64,000 nt of DNA from CAYZGU01 sp964478165 (GCA_964478165.1 CAYZGU010000016.1:1-64000), one strand, 5' to 3'; shown: positions 8,924-18,877, numbered from the stretch's first letter. Program-made: numbers and translations. The notes: generated by a model from the letters alone, not told the origin.

Positions 8924-9535
8924 AGCGTGTCCTGAGTCGAAAGTTAAGCCCGCGGGTGCTAGGTATACTCTGAAAATATCATGTCGATGCGCAAGCGCAT
9001 ATGGACGAAACTGGGGAGTGCCATTTGGACAAATGGTCTAATCAAACGATTGAGGACGATTGAGTTTGCCTTTCTTCCAGACTCGACGATTTAAGAAGAA
9101 TGAGAGCGAACATCGAACTATACAGATGGACGCCTGTCCTGATGGAGAGCATCGTGAATGAGGTGTTCTTGGAAGATTGAATGGCACCTCCTTAGGACTT
9201 CAACATGCTCAAACTGAGCTTCCCTAGTTACAGAAGGGCGATTAAATCAAGGTTACTATCTACGGCCGCGCTCTTGTGTGTAATAGATTTTATGAGCCAA
9301 GTTGAGATTTGTCAAGCGTGTGTTTCCCTCTGGTCCCCATTTTTCACTTTATTTCAAGATTTAGTTAGGGTACAATATTCAATTATCACGGTCCTAGTTG
9401 CTAATTAGTGTAGAACGTTTCGATTAACTATGGTGGATGGAATGGCTGTGCTCACAATGACACATATGTAGTGAGTTCCGTGCTGCATGTACGTCAGCCA
9501 TTGTTCCAGTTGCATTATTGGCTAGGAGAACGAAG
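8924..9535. other. Intergenic region upstream of argG
   Basis: About 610 bp between two divergent genes. No coding frame with recognisable similarity; it should hold the promoters of both flanking genes, but no box is clear enough to mark. Confidence 0.5.
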
Positions 9536-10771
9536 ATGAACGTCGAAGAATTGAGAGGAAAAACCGTCGCGGCAGCCGTCTCAGGGGGGCTCGATAGCTG
9601 CACGATTACAAGATGGTTGTCAGATTATGACGTAAGCGTTGTATGTTTCACTGCGGATCTCGGTCAGCCCGATGAGAAGGGAAGTGAGCAGATTAGTAAG
9701 CGGATGCTAGCCTCCGGTGCAAAAGAATCCATAATTGTTGATGCAAAAGATGCCCTTGCACTGGTTGGATTCACCCTCATACAAAGCCAAGCTGTATATG
9801 AGGGTGGATATTGGAATACAACGGGAATAGCTCGGCATGTTACGGTAGCCGCAATCCTTCCGGAAATGGAGGCACGTGGCATTGATATCCTTGCTCACGG
9901 ATGCACCGGGCGAGGCAATGATCAAGTACGTTTTCAACTTGCGGCCAATATGCTGAATCCGCGAGTCGCGGTATACGCGCCATGGCGAGATTCGGCGTTC
10001 TTAGAACAGTTTGGCGGTAGGAAGGAAATGATCGACTTCTGTAATGCGCGTGAATTGCCAATTGTTGCCACCCATGAAAAGCCATATTCGACTGATGCCA
10101 ATCTCCTCGGATTAACTCATGAAGCCGGTAGATTAGAGTCGCTGAAGACGCCTACTAGTTTCATCACACCAGGGATGGGAGTGCACCCTCAACAAGCTCC
10201 GAATTCGCCAGAGCAGTTTTCCGTAGCGTTTGCGGGAGGATTGCCGATAGAAATCAACGGAAATTCGGTTACCCCCGTACAAGCGATTTTGGAGGCAAAT
10301 CAGATCGCCGGTAGGAATGGCGTTGGAATAGGGATTCACGCCGTTGAGAACCGATTTGTAGGTATTAAAAGTCGGGGCATCTATGAATCGCCCGGTATGG
10401 AATTGCTCGGAAGGTGCTACGAATATTTGCTTCAGCTTATCCTTGATAGGCGCGCACGACGTCTTTTTAATCGGGTTTCGAGTGAAATCGCGGAGCAAAT
10501 CTATCAAGGATATTGGTTTGACCCAACAACAAGATCCCTATTGGAGTCAGTGGCACCGTTCTCCCGATTAGCACAGGGTCTCATCACCGTGGAGGTCTAC
10601 AAAGGAAACGTCTCTTTTTGTGAGGCGAATGATGTTCCTCATTCACTCTATTCTGAGGAAACAGCCTCGATGGAATCGGTTGGAGACTTTGATCACAAAG
10701 ATTCAGAAGGTTTTCTATCGGTCCTTGGCGTGGGCGCGAGGGCAGTTGCTGTGCGAGAACAGACCGAGTAA
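9536..10771 (+). CDS. argG: Argininosuccinate synthase
   Basis: A 411-residue enzyme that joins citrulline and aspartate with ATP to form argininosuccinate in arginine synthesis. The N-type ATP pyrophosphatase loop AVSGGLDS is at residues 13-20, and the family signatures GCTGRGNDQVRF and the ESPGMELL region near residue 285 are present. ATG at 9536 is chosen over an in-frame TTG at 9518 because AGGAG sits 7 nt before it and it matches the usual N-terminus. No other arginine genes are adjacent. Confidence 0.95.
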   Translation: MNVEELRGKTVAAAVSGGLDSCTITRWLSDYDVSVVCFTADLGQPDEKGSEQISKRMLASGAKESIIVDAKDALALVGFTLIQSQAVYEGGYWNTTGIARHVTVAAILPEMEARGIDILAHGCTGRGNDQVRFQLAANMLNPRVAVYAPWRDSAFLEQFGGRKEMIDFCNARELPIVATHEKPYSTDANLLGLTHEAGRLESLKTPTSFITPGMGVHPQQAPNSPEQFSVAFAGGLPIEINGNSVTPVQAILEANQIAGRNGVGIGIHAVENRFVGIKSRGIYESPGMELLGRCYEYLLQLILDRRARRLFNRVSSEIAEQIYQGYWFDPTTRSLLESVAPFSRLAQGLITVEVYKGNVSFCEANDVPHSLYSEETASMESVGDFDHKDSEGFLSVLGVGARAVAVREQTE

Positions 10772-11240
10772 GGAAAGTACGTCCGCTAGTGCGGCTAATA
10801 ATTTCTGAATTCCCGGTGAAGTGCGGGTAGAGAATACGAATGCATCGCACAGAGAATCGCGCAGGTTTGTTTGCGTGCTAGGAATCTTGTCGAGTCATTA
10901 ACGTTATCATCTCCATATTGAATTGTGGTCGGTTCAAAGTGGAGAGCGCATTGATGCTAGTGCAAGACCCTTCAACTTGCTGTTTGAGATTGGGCGCGTC
11001 TGAGACAACAAGCAGAACGTATGCATGATTCTAGCTCGTTAAGCGCGAGCAAAGGCTCCGACGTTTAATTGTTGTCTACATTGACTCGCCATGGGACTGG
11101 CGGTTTTCATCTGGCTACCATTGGATTCTCTATGATTAACCCAGGCCCCCAGCCTCTGGGACTATATGAGCGCATGGGTTGGAAATAGAGAATCCAATCT
11201 GTCCAAGTGTTACCATTTCCAGGACTGGTTAGGTAAACTC
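10772..11240. other. Convergent intergenic region
   Basis: About 470 bp between the ends of argG (plus) and the aminotransferase (minus). No gene seen. The large inverted repeat at 11121-11197 lies near the aminotransferase end and could stop transcription from that side. Confidence 0.5.
11121..11197. repeat. Imperfect 23-bp inverted repeat
   Basis: Outer arms TTGGATTCTCTAT (11121-11133) and its exact complement (11185-11197). Inside them, AACCCA (11138-11143) pairs with TGGGTT (11175-11180), and a further small CCAG/CTGG hairpin sits at the tip. The arms resemble the ends of a small mobile element or a large mRNA hairpin; there is no T-run. Confidence 0.8.
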
Positions 11241-12587
11241 CTAATAACCAAGAGCCTTTGCCGTTTCATCGATGCTATCTTTTAGTACTTCGACCGCCCA
11301 CAATATCTCTGATTCATTAATTGTGAAAGGTGGGCTAATGGCGATGTGATCTCCGTTTACTCCGTCGATTATGCCCGGTGCACCAGGCATAACTAGAAGT
11401 CCCCTATCGAATGCGGAATTGACAACCATTGTCGTTACGTGCTTCGACGCAGGGAATGGCGCGCGTTGTTTCTTATCCGCAACGAATTCGACGCCAATAA
11501 GGAGCCCTTTGCCGCGAATCTCTCCCACGATTGGTAGGTGTTGAAGGTCGTATAGTTTCTCCAGCATTAGTTCGCCCATTCGTGCACATTGTGGGACGAG
11601 GCTATGCTTTTGAATGTAGCGCTGAACGGCGAGCGCTACCGCGCAGGACAATGGATTTCCCCCATAGGTATGTCCATGTACAAATCCGGTGGGATCGTTG
11701 TGGATAGCGTTGTAGATTTTCTCGTGAACAATTGTTGCCGCAATTGGAGTATAACCACTGCTTAATCCCTTTCCTGTAGCCATGATGTCAGGCGTGACAT
11801 CCCAGTGGTCAATCCCAAAGTTTAAGCCTGTTCGTCCGTATCCGGTTACCACTTCATCAACAATCAGGAGTATGTCATGGCGGTCGCAGATCTCCCGAAT
11901 CCTTGGGAAATAATCTGGAGGCGGAGTAGCACCTGCGGCAGACGTGCCAAGAATCGGCTCGGCGATGAAAGCCGAAATATATTGGCTTCCTTCTTGATTA
12001 ATCACTCGTTCTAGTTCCTCAGCGCATCTGAGATGACAGTCAGGATGAGTGTCATCGTATGGACAGCGGTGACAGAATGGTGGGGGAATGTGCGGAAAAT
12101 CCAGCAGATAGGGTACATAATCCTCTCGCCACGCTGTCCGTCCGGACAAAGAGAGCGCGCCAAGTGTGTTGCCGTGCCAACTTTGCCACCGGGAAATCAC
12201 TTTGTATTTTTGCGGATTTCCTGTTTCGATGTGATATTTGCGTGCCATTTTTACTGCAGATTCTGTGGCTTCAGACCCTCCCGAGATGAAAAACACTTTA
12301 GTAAGAAGCTCTGGTGTCAGTTGGACGATTTGTTCAGCGAGCTCAACCTGGGCCTGTGTGAGAAAACGTCCATATGTGAAGCACACTTTGTTCGCCTGTT
12401 GCTGCATCGCATCGATTACTTCCTTAACACCATGACCTATGCTAACCACATGAACTCCGGCAGCAGCGTCGAGATACCGTTTTCCATCTGTGTCAAAAAG
12501 ATAAACGCCTTGTCCATGTGTGATGTATTTCCATTCCTTCTTAACAGTCCTGTGAAGGATAAAAGCTTCATTCTGCTTAATAGGCAT
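11241..12587 (-). CDS. Class III PLP aminotransferase
   Basis: A 448-residue omega-aminotransferase-fold enzyme (acetylornithine, GABA, diaminobutyrate, beta-alanine:pyruvate family). The PLP lysine is in MATGKGLSSGY, with the Asp of LIVDEVVTGYGRTG before it and the FVHGHTYGGNPLSCA segment after. An unusual cysteine/histidine-rich stretch, FCHRCPYDDTHPDCHLRC, lies near residue 190; it appears in a subset of class III aminotransferases and could bind metal. Start at 12587 (MPIKQNEAF) is preferred over 12635 because AAGGA lies 6 nt upstream. The gene follows a threonine dehydratase-like gene by 97 bp on the same strand, so both may act in amino acid breakdown. Substrate unknown. Confidence 0.88.
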   Translation of the reverse strand: MPIKQNEAFILHRTVKKEWKYITHGQGVYLFDTDGKRYLDAAAGVHVVSIGHGVKEVIDAMQQQANKVCFTYGRFLTQAQVELAEQIVQLTPELLTKVFFISGGSEATESAVKMARKYHIETGNPQKYKVISRWQSWHGNTLGALSLSGRTAWREDYVPYLLDFPHIPPPFCHRCPYDDTHPDCHLRCAEELERVINQEGSQYISAFIAEPILGTSAAGATPPPDYFPRIREICDRHDILLIVDEVVTGYGRTGLNFGIDHWDVTPDIMATGKGLSSGYTPIAATIVHEKIYNAIHNDPTGFVHGHTYGGNPLSCAVALAVQRYIQKHSLVPQCARMGELMLEKLYDLQHLPIVGEIRGKGLLIGVEFVADKKQRAPFPASKHVTTMVVNSAFDRGLLVMPGAPGIIDGVNGDHIAISPPFTINESEILWAVEVLKDSIDETAKALGY

Positions 12588-12684
12588 GGTTTGTCCTTGG
12601 GTGTGCTCGGCGTGTTCACCAAGTTGGACGCGCATTCCGAACAGAGAGAATAGTTAGATGGTAATTGATTGAATCCCTAACGAC

Positions 12685-13641
12685 TTATTTGAGGATAGTT
12701 CGCAAAGTGGGAGTGTCGATGTTTCCACCGCTCATTACCATAACTACGTTCTGATTCGCCAATTCACTTTGGAGTTTCTGTGCGGCGGCAAGAGTGGTAG
12801 CGCCGCTTGGTTCTGCCAAATTGTGTGTGTAGCGGAGCGCCATTCGGACTCCTTCTCGAATTTCTTCTTCGCTCAGCAAGACGATTTGATGCATCGTGTC
12901 CTTGAGTATTGTAAGTGGAAGGCTAAACGGCATGCGTGTCGCTAGTCCTTCGGCGATCGTTTCACATGAGTCGGTTTCAATGACTTTTCCGGCGTTCCAT
13001 GACAGATAAAATGCTGGAGCATTCTCCGCCTGTACACCAATAATCTTTGTTTTAGGATTAATCTTACGACTTACCGTGATTGTTCCGCAGCAGCCGCTAC
13101 CGCCACCGATTGGTACAATGATTACGTCGGCGTCAGAAAGCTTGTCAAAAATTTCGAGCGCGTATGTTCCGATTCCATGGAAAAGAGAGGGTTCGGTGCA
13201 TGGATTTACATAGTAGAGACCGCGTTCAGCTTGCAATTGCTCGCAGAATTGACGGGCTTCATCAAAATCAGCGCCATGTTCAATGAGTTCAGCACCGTAG
13301 GCGCGAATTGCGCTGTTTTTCTCAGGATTATTTCCGTGCGGGACGACGATTGTTGTATGAACGGAGAACATCTTACCTGCGTACGCGATGGATGCACCAT
13401 GATTTCCGCGTGTTGCGGTGATCACGCCTCGCCGTTTTTGCTCGTACTCAAGCTGGTGCATGAAGTTTAAGCCACCTCGAACCTTGAAGCTTCCAGTTGG
13501 AAGATGGTTTTCATGCTTGACATGCGCATTGAATCCTAAGAATTCAGACAGCTCAGGATATCCCACTAGCGGAGTCGGATTAAAGAACTGCTGTAGAACG
13601 TTACCTGCTGCCTTCACACCTTCAAATGTAATAGAAGTCAA
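12685..13641 (-). CDS. Threonine/serine dehydratase-like PLP enzyme
   Basis: A 318-residue fold-type II PLP enzyme of the threonine ammonia-lyase/serine racemase group. Lys53 in PTGSFKVRGG forms the Schiff base, NHGASIAYAG is the substrate loop, GGGSGCCG the phosphate loop and SGGNID closes the protein. It lacks the regulatory ACT domains of IlvA, so it matches the short catabolic TdcB type. The TTG start at 13641 is supported by AAGGGAG 7 nt upstream. Likely in one transcript with the downstream aminotransferase. Confidence 0.88.
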   Translation of the reverse strand: MTSITFEGVKAAGNVLQQFFNPTPLVGYPELSEFLGFNAHVKHENHLPTGSFKVRGGLNFMHQLEYEQKRRGVITATRGNHGASIAYAGKMFSVHTTIVVPHGNNPEKNSAIRAYGAELIEHGADFDEARQFCEQLQAERGLYYVNPCTEPSLFHGIGTYALEIFDKLSDADVIIVPIGGGSGCCGTITVSRKINPKTKIIGVQAENAPAFYLSWNAGKVIETDSCETIAEGLATRMPFSLPLTILKDTMHQIVLLSEEEIREGVRMALRYTHNLAEPSGATTLAAAQKLQSELANQNVVMVMSGGNIDTPTLRTILK

Positions 13642-14066
13642 TCTAATTCTCCCTTGTTAACCACACCCCAATTTTGATACAATCATAACAGGGAGTTCTA
13701 TTACTGTCAACCCCACCGTATGTGTGATGAGACCGCGATGGTATCTTAAAAAGAGGGTGCCAAGTTGGGAGAAGATTTTCGCGCTCTGCTGTTGAACCGT
13801 AATTGCGTGTGTTTTCATCTTGACTTCGATCGATATCCTGCGCGCAGTTTCTGGGTCCGCGCCGTCATGATGTAGCACGCGTATTATAAGCTCGGATGAT
13901 TCAAACTCAATCTCAATTTTGAAGATAGATTGGTTATTCTATGGAATGGCACACACAGGGGTGTGGTGTTGGTTTCCTTATGACCGCTCATCCTTTCCTG
14001 ATTCAGAGGGCAAAGAAACTCACGGTTTTGTGATGTTCAACCAGATTGTCACTTAATCTATGTTTC

Positions 14067-14081
14067 TTGACAGTGTGTCAA
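14067..14081. promoter_or_regulatory. Palindrome TTGACAGTGTGTCAA, possible operator
   Basis: Perfect 6-bp arms around GTG. Its left half equals a -35 box, but no good -10 box lies at the right distance. It could be a binding site for a dimeric regulator; no protein can be assigned. Confidence 0.25.
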
Positions 14082-14113
14082 ATCAGTGTTTGTTAATTAT
14101 TCGTGATAAGGAT

Positions 14114-14141
14114 AATATTTTCGAAAATGACGGAAAATATT
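14114..14141. repeat. AT-rich 9-bp inverted repeat
   Basis: AATATTTTC (14114-14122) and its complement (14133-14141), loop 10 nt, 390 bp ahead of the CBS gene. Confidence 0.5.
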
Positions 14142-14528
14142 GGTAGAGTGACTGATGACCGTAGTAGCGATATGGGAACTGCCAATGGGTGAGATGGCGC
14201 GCGTGGCAATACGTGGACGCGCCAGGACGATGAATGGTGACAGGTTAAGCAAACGTGATGTTCAGGAATCTGTCAGCCGAGAGAGCAAAAGTACACCCCC
14301 TAGTACACACGACTCTTGCGGCGTTTCCTGACAGAGGATATCCATTTAATCTGCAAACGCAACAGGCGCTGTCTGAGCCCTTATAGAGTTGGTTGGCACA
14401 AATGCACAAGTGAATCGGTTTACAGCGCGTTTGGAGTTGCAAAGTTCCTCGACGCGTGCTAAACTTTCATCAGTGGTTTTTCGAAGACTAAACTAACGTC
14501 TGTTCGTTTTTCCTGAAGGGAGGCGGAA

Positions 14529-14966
14529 ATGCATGCGCAAACATTGTCCATGCCGATTTCTATCCTGAATCCAAAACAGCCCTGTTGCGTTGAGATTGGC
14601 ACCCGTGTTAGCCGCGCGGTTGAATTAATGCAAGATGGTAAATTTGGATGCCTCTTAGTAGTTGATTCGCGGAGGCAGCTTGTGGGAATTGTCACGGAAC
14701 GAGATGTTCTCGTGCACATCTTTGGAAGGCGTGTAGATGCAGAAAATACTATCGTTGATGATGTTATGACGCCGAATCCTGAAGCACTTTGTTCAAGCGA
14801 TCCGATTGCATTCGCGTTAAATCATATGCATCTGGGCCGTTATCGTCACGTGCCTCTGGTCACAGTCGATCGTCAGGAAGGGGATTATTGCCCAGTTGGC
14901 ATTGTGTCAACCAAGGACATTATGAATTACGTTGCAACCTTTTTGGCGAATGGAGAGGAGGAATAA
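14529..14966 (+). CDS. CBS-pair protein
   Basis: A 145-residue protein made of two CBS repeats (about residues 15-70 and 80-140), with the typical LLVVDSRRQLVGIVTERDVL and VPLVTVDR...VGIVSTKDIM patterns. CBS pairs bind adenine nucleotides and sense energy state. It is followed after 3 nt by a second CBS protein and then by both subunits of a 2-oxoacid oxidoreductase, so it probably tunes that enzyme or its supply of substrate; this is inferred from position only. GAAGGGAGGCGG just before the ATG is a strong ribosome binding site. Confidence 0.9.
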   Translation: MHAQTLSMPISILNPKQPCCVEIGTRVSRAVELMQDGKFGCLLVVDSRRQLVGIVTERDVLVHIFGRRVDAENTIVDDVMTPNPEALCSSDPIAFALNHMHLGRYRHVPLVTVDRQEGDYCPVGIVSTKDIMNYVATFLANGEEE

Positions 14967-14969
14967 GCT

Positions 14970-15509
14970 GTGCTATACAAGGATGTGGTCGATGAGGAAT
15001 TGGCTATCATTGCAGAATTGCAAGCTGAAGCCCCAAATCCGTCTACGGCGAACGAGGTTCAGGTGCCGTTGGAGTCTTTGATGCATACTCCGCCTACGGT
15101 CCCGATGGACACAAACATAGAAGTGGCGATAGATTTAATGCTTAGCTGTAATACTGGTTATGTGCTGGTCGTCTCCGATGATGAACTTGTGGGAATTTTC
15201 ACTGAACGGGATGTGCTAGTAAAGGTTCCGAACGATGTTTCGGGTGGCTTGCCAGAGCTCCCAGTTTCCGATTTCATGAAGGCTAAGCCGCAAACGGCGA
15301 GTGCGCAGCATTCTCTCGATAAAGCGATACTTTACATGGCGAAAGGAGGATACCGACATCTGCCTATCATAGATGCTGAGAATCGTCCTGTTGGCGTGGT
15401 GTCCGTTCGGGACATTATTTCCCACCTCGTTGAACATTTTCCTCAGGATGTACTCACGTTACCTCCAGCACCGATTCGTAGCGCGATGAAAGCACGGGAG
15501 GGGGCATAA
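14970..15509 (+). CDS. CBS-pair protein
   Basis: A 179-residue protein with two CBS repeats (about 37-95 and 102-160) and a short N-terminal helix. It is a diverged relative of the protein upstream; the two may form a hetero-oligomer. GTG start at 14970 behind GAGGAGG, which overlaps the end of the preceding gene, so they are translated together. A short C-terminal tail (residues 161-179) follows the second repeat. Confidence 0.88.
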   Translation: MLYKDVVDEELAIIAELQAEAPNPSTANEVQVPLESLMHTPPTVPMDTNIEVAIDLMLSCNTGYVLVVSDDELVGIFTERDVLVKVPNDVSGGLPELPVSDFMKAKPQTASAQHSLDKAILYMAKGGYRHLPIIDAENRPVGVVSVRDIISHLVEHFPQDVLTLPPAPIRSAMKAREGA

Positions 15510-15563
15510 GAGAATAGCTGACCATGTGCAATGTCTCTGTGGGACGTGCGCAGACATACTAGA

Positions 15564-15584
15564 CCGGCCGGTTCAAAAGGCCGG
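15564..15584. repeat. GC-rich 6-bp hairpin between CBS and oxidoreductase genes
   Basis: CCGGCC (15564-15569) pairs with GGCCGG (15579-15584), loop GGTTCAAAA. It sits in the 124-nt gap of the operon and could stabilise or separate the transcripts; no T-run follows. Confidence 0.45.
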
Positions 15585-15633
15585 CGGCACAGAATCCAAT
15601 TTGTGCTGAAGAGTTTGAAGAAGAGGAGGTGTG

Positions 15634-17472
15634 ATGAACAAAAGTGCAACATCTGTGCAGGACGCTACCATCCTATTTGCGGGGGACTCTGGGGATGGGT
15701 CGCAGACCATCGGCACGCAAATGACCGAAGCTTCTGCAATGGCGGGAAATGACGTGTCCACACTCCCGGACTATCCTGCTGAGATTCGAGCCCCGGCGGG
15801 CTCACTGGCCGGTATATCAGGATTCCAATTACACTTTTCTAGCGAAAATATTTATACGGCGGGTGATATGTGTGACGTGCTGGTGGCGATGAACCCAGCG
15901 GCACTGAGGGTAAATGTAGAAAATTTGAAAGCGAATGGTATTCTAATCGTCAATTCAAATAATTTTGCCGCGCGAAATCTCAAATTGGCTGGTTATGATA
16001 CGAATCCCCTAGAAGATGGTTCGTTGGTCCCATACCAGGTATTTGCTGTAGAACTAACCAGGTTGACAAGGGAAGCCCTCAAAGTAACAAGTCTTTCTCA
16101 ACGCGAGATTGATCGATGCAAGAATTTCTTTGCAGTCGGAATGGTCTGTTGGTTGTATAATCGCCCGATGGATTACACATTGAAATTCATCGCAGACAAG
16201 TATAGCGCGAAACCCGAATATGTTGAGGCGAACACACTTGCTCTCAAGGCTGGCAACGTGTATTGCGAAGCGACAGAACAGTTCGCAACTTCTTACGAAG
16301 TCCAGCCAGCTAAATTCCCCCCTGGAACTTATCGCAACATTGAAGGAAATATGGGCACAGCCCTTGGACTGATCGCCGCGTCAAAGAAATCTGGATTGCA
16401 GCTCGTTTATGGGAGTTATCCGATTACCCCGGCGAGTAGCATTCTGCACACATTGTCAGATCACAAGGACTTTGGCGTGGTTACCATGCAGATGGAGGAC
16501 GAGATTGCCGCTGTCGGTGTTGCTATTGGTGCAGCCTTTAGTGGCTCATTGGGCGTGACTGGTAGCAGTGGTCCAGGACTTGCCCTGAAGTCAGAAGCAA
16601 TAAATCTTGCCATGGTTGCGGAGTTGCCCCTCGTCGTTTGTAACATACAGCGCGCGGGTCCTTCGACTGGAATGCCTACCAAGACGGAGCAGGCGGATTT
16701 GTTGCAAATGTATTATGGACGGAATGGAGAATCCCCTATTCCCATTATTGCCGCGTCACGCCCATCGGATTGTTTCGAGGCAGTGTATGAAGCCTGTCGT
16801 GTTGCGATTAAATACATGACACCGGTGATTTTTATGTCCGATCTTTGTGTGGCTTTTGGCGCGGAGCCTTGGCTTATTCCGAGTGTGTCCGACCTGGGTT
16901 CGATTGACGTACATTTTCAGACGGAATGTGATGGGTTCTATCCCTACCTACGAGATGATGCGACTCTGGCTCGGCCGTGGGTTAAGCCCGGAACGCCCGG
17001 TTTAGAACATCGCATTGGTGGTCTAGAAAAGGAAAACATCTCTGGAAATGTTAGTTACGATGCAGAGAATCATGAGAAGATGACGAAGCTCAGAGCGCAA
17101 AAGGTTGCGCGTGTTGCTGACGATATTCCTGATACCGAAATCTTTGGGGTTACGGAAGGGGATTTGCTCATCCTGAGTTGGGGGGGCACATATGGTGCAG
17201 TTCGAACGGCCGTCGAGCATAAACGGAAAGAGGGTATGTCAGTATCGCACGTGCACTTGCGATACCTAAATCCATTTCCGGGCGATTTGGGTTCTATTCT
17301 AAAACGTTTTAAGCAGGTGCTCATTCCTGAGCTCAATCTGGGTCAGCTCCGTAGTCTCGTGCGAGCCGAGTATCTAGTAGCAGCGGTCGGCCTAAATAAG
17401 GTTCAGGGCCAACCTTTTCAGGTGTCCGAAATTATGTTAAAGATTGATAAATTGGTAAAAGGTGGTGTATGA
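15634..17472 (+). CDS. 2-oxoacid:ferredoxin oxidoreductase, fused gamma-alpha subunit
   Basis: A 612-residue subunit of the KorA type. Residues 1-190 are the gamma domain (FAGDSGDGSQTIGTQMTEA near the start), and about 230-600 are the pyrimidine-binding alpha domain (YGSYPITPASSILH, GSSGPGLALKSEA, QRAGPSTGMPTKTEQADL). The enzyme oxidatively decarboxylates a 2-oxoacid, probably 2-oxoglutarate, to the acyl-CoA and reduces ferredoxin. The beta subunit follows with a 4-nt ATGA overlap. ATG at 15634 is preferred over the GTG three bases earlier; AAGAGGAGGT lies just upstream. No ferredoxin-like delta subunit is in the operon. Confidence 0.92.
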   Translation: MNKSATSVQDATILFAGDSGDGSQTIGTQMTEASAMAGNDVSTLPDYPAEIRAPAGSLAGISGFQLHFSSENIYTAGDMCDVLVAMNPAALRVNVENLKANGILIVNSNNFAARNLKLAGYDTNPLEDGSLVPYQVFAVELTRLTREALKVTSLSQREIDRCKNFFAVGMVCWLYNRPMDYTLKFIADKYSAKPEYVEANTLALKAGNVYCEATEQFATSYEVQPAKFPPGTYRNIEGNMGTALGLIAASKKSGLQLVYGSYPITPASSILHTLSDHKDFGVVTMQMEDEIAAVGVAIGAAFSGSLGVTGSSGPGLALKSEAINLAMVAELPLVVCNIQRAGPSTGMPTKTEQADLLQMYYGRNGESPIPIIAASRPSDCFEAVYEACRVAIKYMTPVIFMSDLCVAFGAEPWLIPSVSDLGSIDVHFQTECDGFYPYLRDDATLARPWVKPGTPGLEHRIGGLEKENISGNVSYDAENHEKMTKLRAQKVARVADDIPDTEIFGVTEGDLLILSWGGTYGAVRTAVEHKRKEGMSVSHVHLRYLNPFPGDLGSILKRFKQVLIPELNLGQLRSLVRAEYLVAAVGLNKVQGQPFQVSEIMLKIDKLVKGGV

Positions 17473-18515
17473 AAAGCGAAATGTTTTCTCAGGTTCCTAC
17501 AGCCGATTCGATTTTGACCAAGAAGCACTTTGAATCCGACCAAGATGTTCGATGGTGTCCGGGCTGCGGCGATTACTCAATTCTCGCTCAAACTCAGCGA
17601 ATTCTTCCTGAGCTAGGTATTCCTAAAGAAGATCTTGTCTTTATTTCAGGGATTGGTTGCTCCAGCCGATTTCCTTATTACATGAACACATATGGTTTTC
17701 ATACAATCCACGGGCGAGCACCCACTATCGCTGCTGGTGTCAAGGCTGCCAATCCGGACCTGTCCGTATGGGTAATCACCGGGGATGGAGATGCTCTCTC
17801 CATCGGCGGTAATCACTTCATTCACATGATGCGTCGTAATTTGGATATCAACGTACTGCTGTTTAATAACCGTATCTACGGCTTAACGAAGGGACAATAT
17901 TCTCCCACCTCCGAGCAAGGGAAGTTGACCTATTCGTCTCCTATGGGCTCAATTGAGCAGCCATTCAATACCATTAGCCTCGCTTTGGCCTCCAGAGTCA
18001 CATTCGTTGCTCGTTCGCTCGACAGAGATCCAGATCACCTACGTGGAGTTATCAAAGCTGCGTTTGAACATAAGGGGACGTCATTTGTTGAGATATATCA
18101 GAACTGCAATGTCTACAACGACGGTGCTTTCTCATCGTACACCGACAAGGAGACAAAGCTTGATAACACCATTACCTTGAAACACGGTGAACCGCTAGTG
18201 TTTGGTAGGGATCGCGATAAGGGAATCCGCCTGAATGAGTTGGGACCAGAGGTTGTTTCACTTGTAGATGGGAAGTCCAGCGTAGAGGATCTGATGGTGC
18301 ATGATCAAACCGCTGAAAACCCAACCCTTGCATACTTTCTTGCTCGCATGACTGACATGGAAGAGATACCGACCCCTATGGGTATCTTCCGCGCTTCCGA
18401 ACAGCCTTGCTATGAAGAGTTGATGTATCAACAGATTCGTACTGCCAAGCGCAATCGGGGAGAAGGTGATTTGGAAGCACTGCTCAGTTCAGGCGATACC
18501 TGGGTTGTTGAATGA
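17469..18515 (+). CDS. 2-oxoacid:ferredoxin oxidoreductase, beta subunit
   Basis: A 348-residue thiamine-diphosphate-binding subunit. WCPGCGDYSIL (residues 31-41) and a later conserved cysteine near residue 57 (GIGCSSRFP) are cluster ligands, and GDGDALSIGGNH begins the TPP motif ending in LLFNNRIYGLTKGQ. The KorB type matches 2-oxoglutarate or related branched 2-oxoacids. Translationally coupled to the alpha subunit. The C-terminal 60 residues extend a little beyond the catalytic core. Confidence 0.92.
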   Translation: MKSEMFSQVPTADSILTKKHFESDQDVRWCPGCGDYSILAQTQRILPELGIPKEDLVFISGIGCSSRFPYYMNTYGFHTIHGRAPTIAAGVKAANPDLSVWVITGDGDALSIGGNHFIHMMRRNLDINVLLFNNRIYGLTKGQYSPTSEQGKLTYSSPMGSIEQPFNTISLALASRVTFVARSLDRDPDHLRGVIKAAFEHKGTSFVEIYQNCNVYNDGAFSSYTDKETKLDNTITLKHGEPLVFGRDRDKGIRLNELGPEVVSLVDGKSSVEDLMVHDQTAENPTLAYFLARMTDMEEIPTPMGIFRASEQPCYEELMYQQIRTAKRNRGEGDLEALLSSGDTWVVE

Positions 18516-18877
18516 CAGGCTTCGTATTGTCCCATTAGCTATGACGGTTTAGAAAAGCACAAATTGTCGATTTTATATGTTCGAGAAATTCGTTCCGCTA
18601 TGGCAGGATGTTCCAAACGTCTGCCGTGGTCCAGTTGTACAACATTCGCTTTAATCCTTCACCTGTCGTACAACCCGACTCTCCAAACACGTCAGAAAAT
18701 GCCGTTTTACCAATTTTGTCTTGTGACCAAGTTAGTTGTGACGCGTCTTTGACGTATTGCGGATTTTGCTGCCGCGAACGGTCATCACTTACGACTAATT
18801 GGATTCGGACTGCTAAACAGTTTTCCCCTCTTAAACATTTCGAGAGGATTCAGCTCCTTCAACTCATTGCACGAACT
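18516..18877. other. Intergenic region before the ZIP transporter
   Basis: About 360 bp. The transporter reading frame stays open back to 18608, but the upstream part has cysteine-rich, non-homologous sequence and no ribosome binding site, so I treat it as non-coding. Confidence 0.45.

Larger units (their letters stand above)
13642..14528. other. Divergent intergenic region with operator-like repeats
   Basis: About 890 bp between the threonine dehydratase-like gene (minus) and the CBS/oxidoreductase operon (plus). No gene recognised. It contains a TTGACA-GTG-TGTCAA palindrome (14067-14081) and an AT-rich hairpin (14114-14141). Confidence 0.5.
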
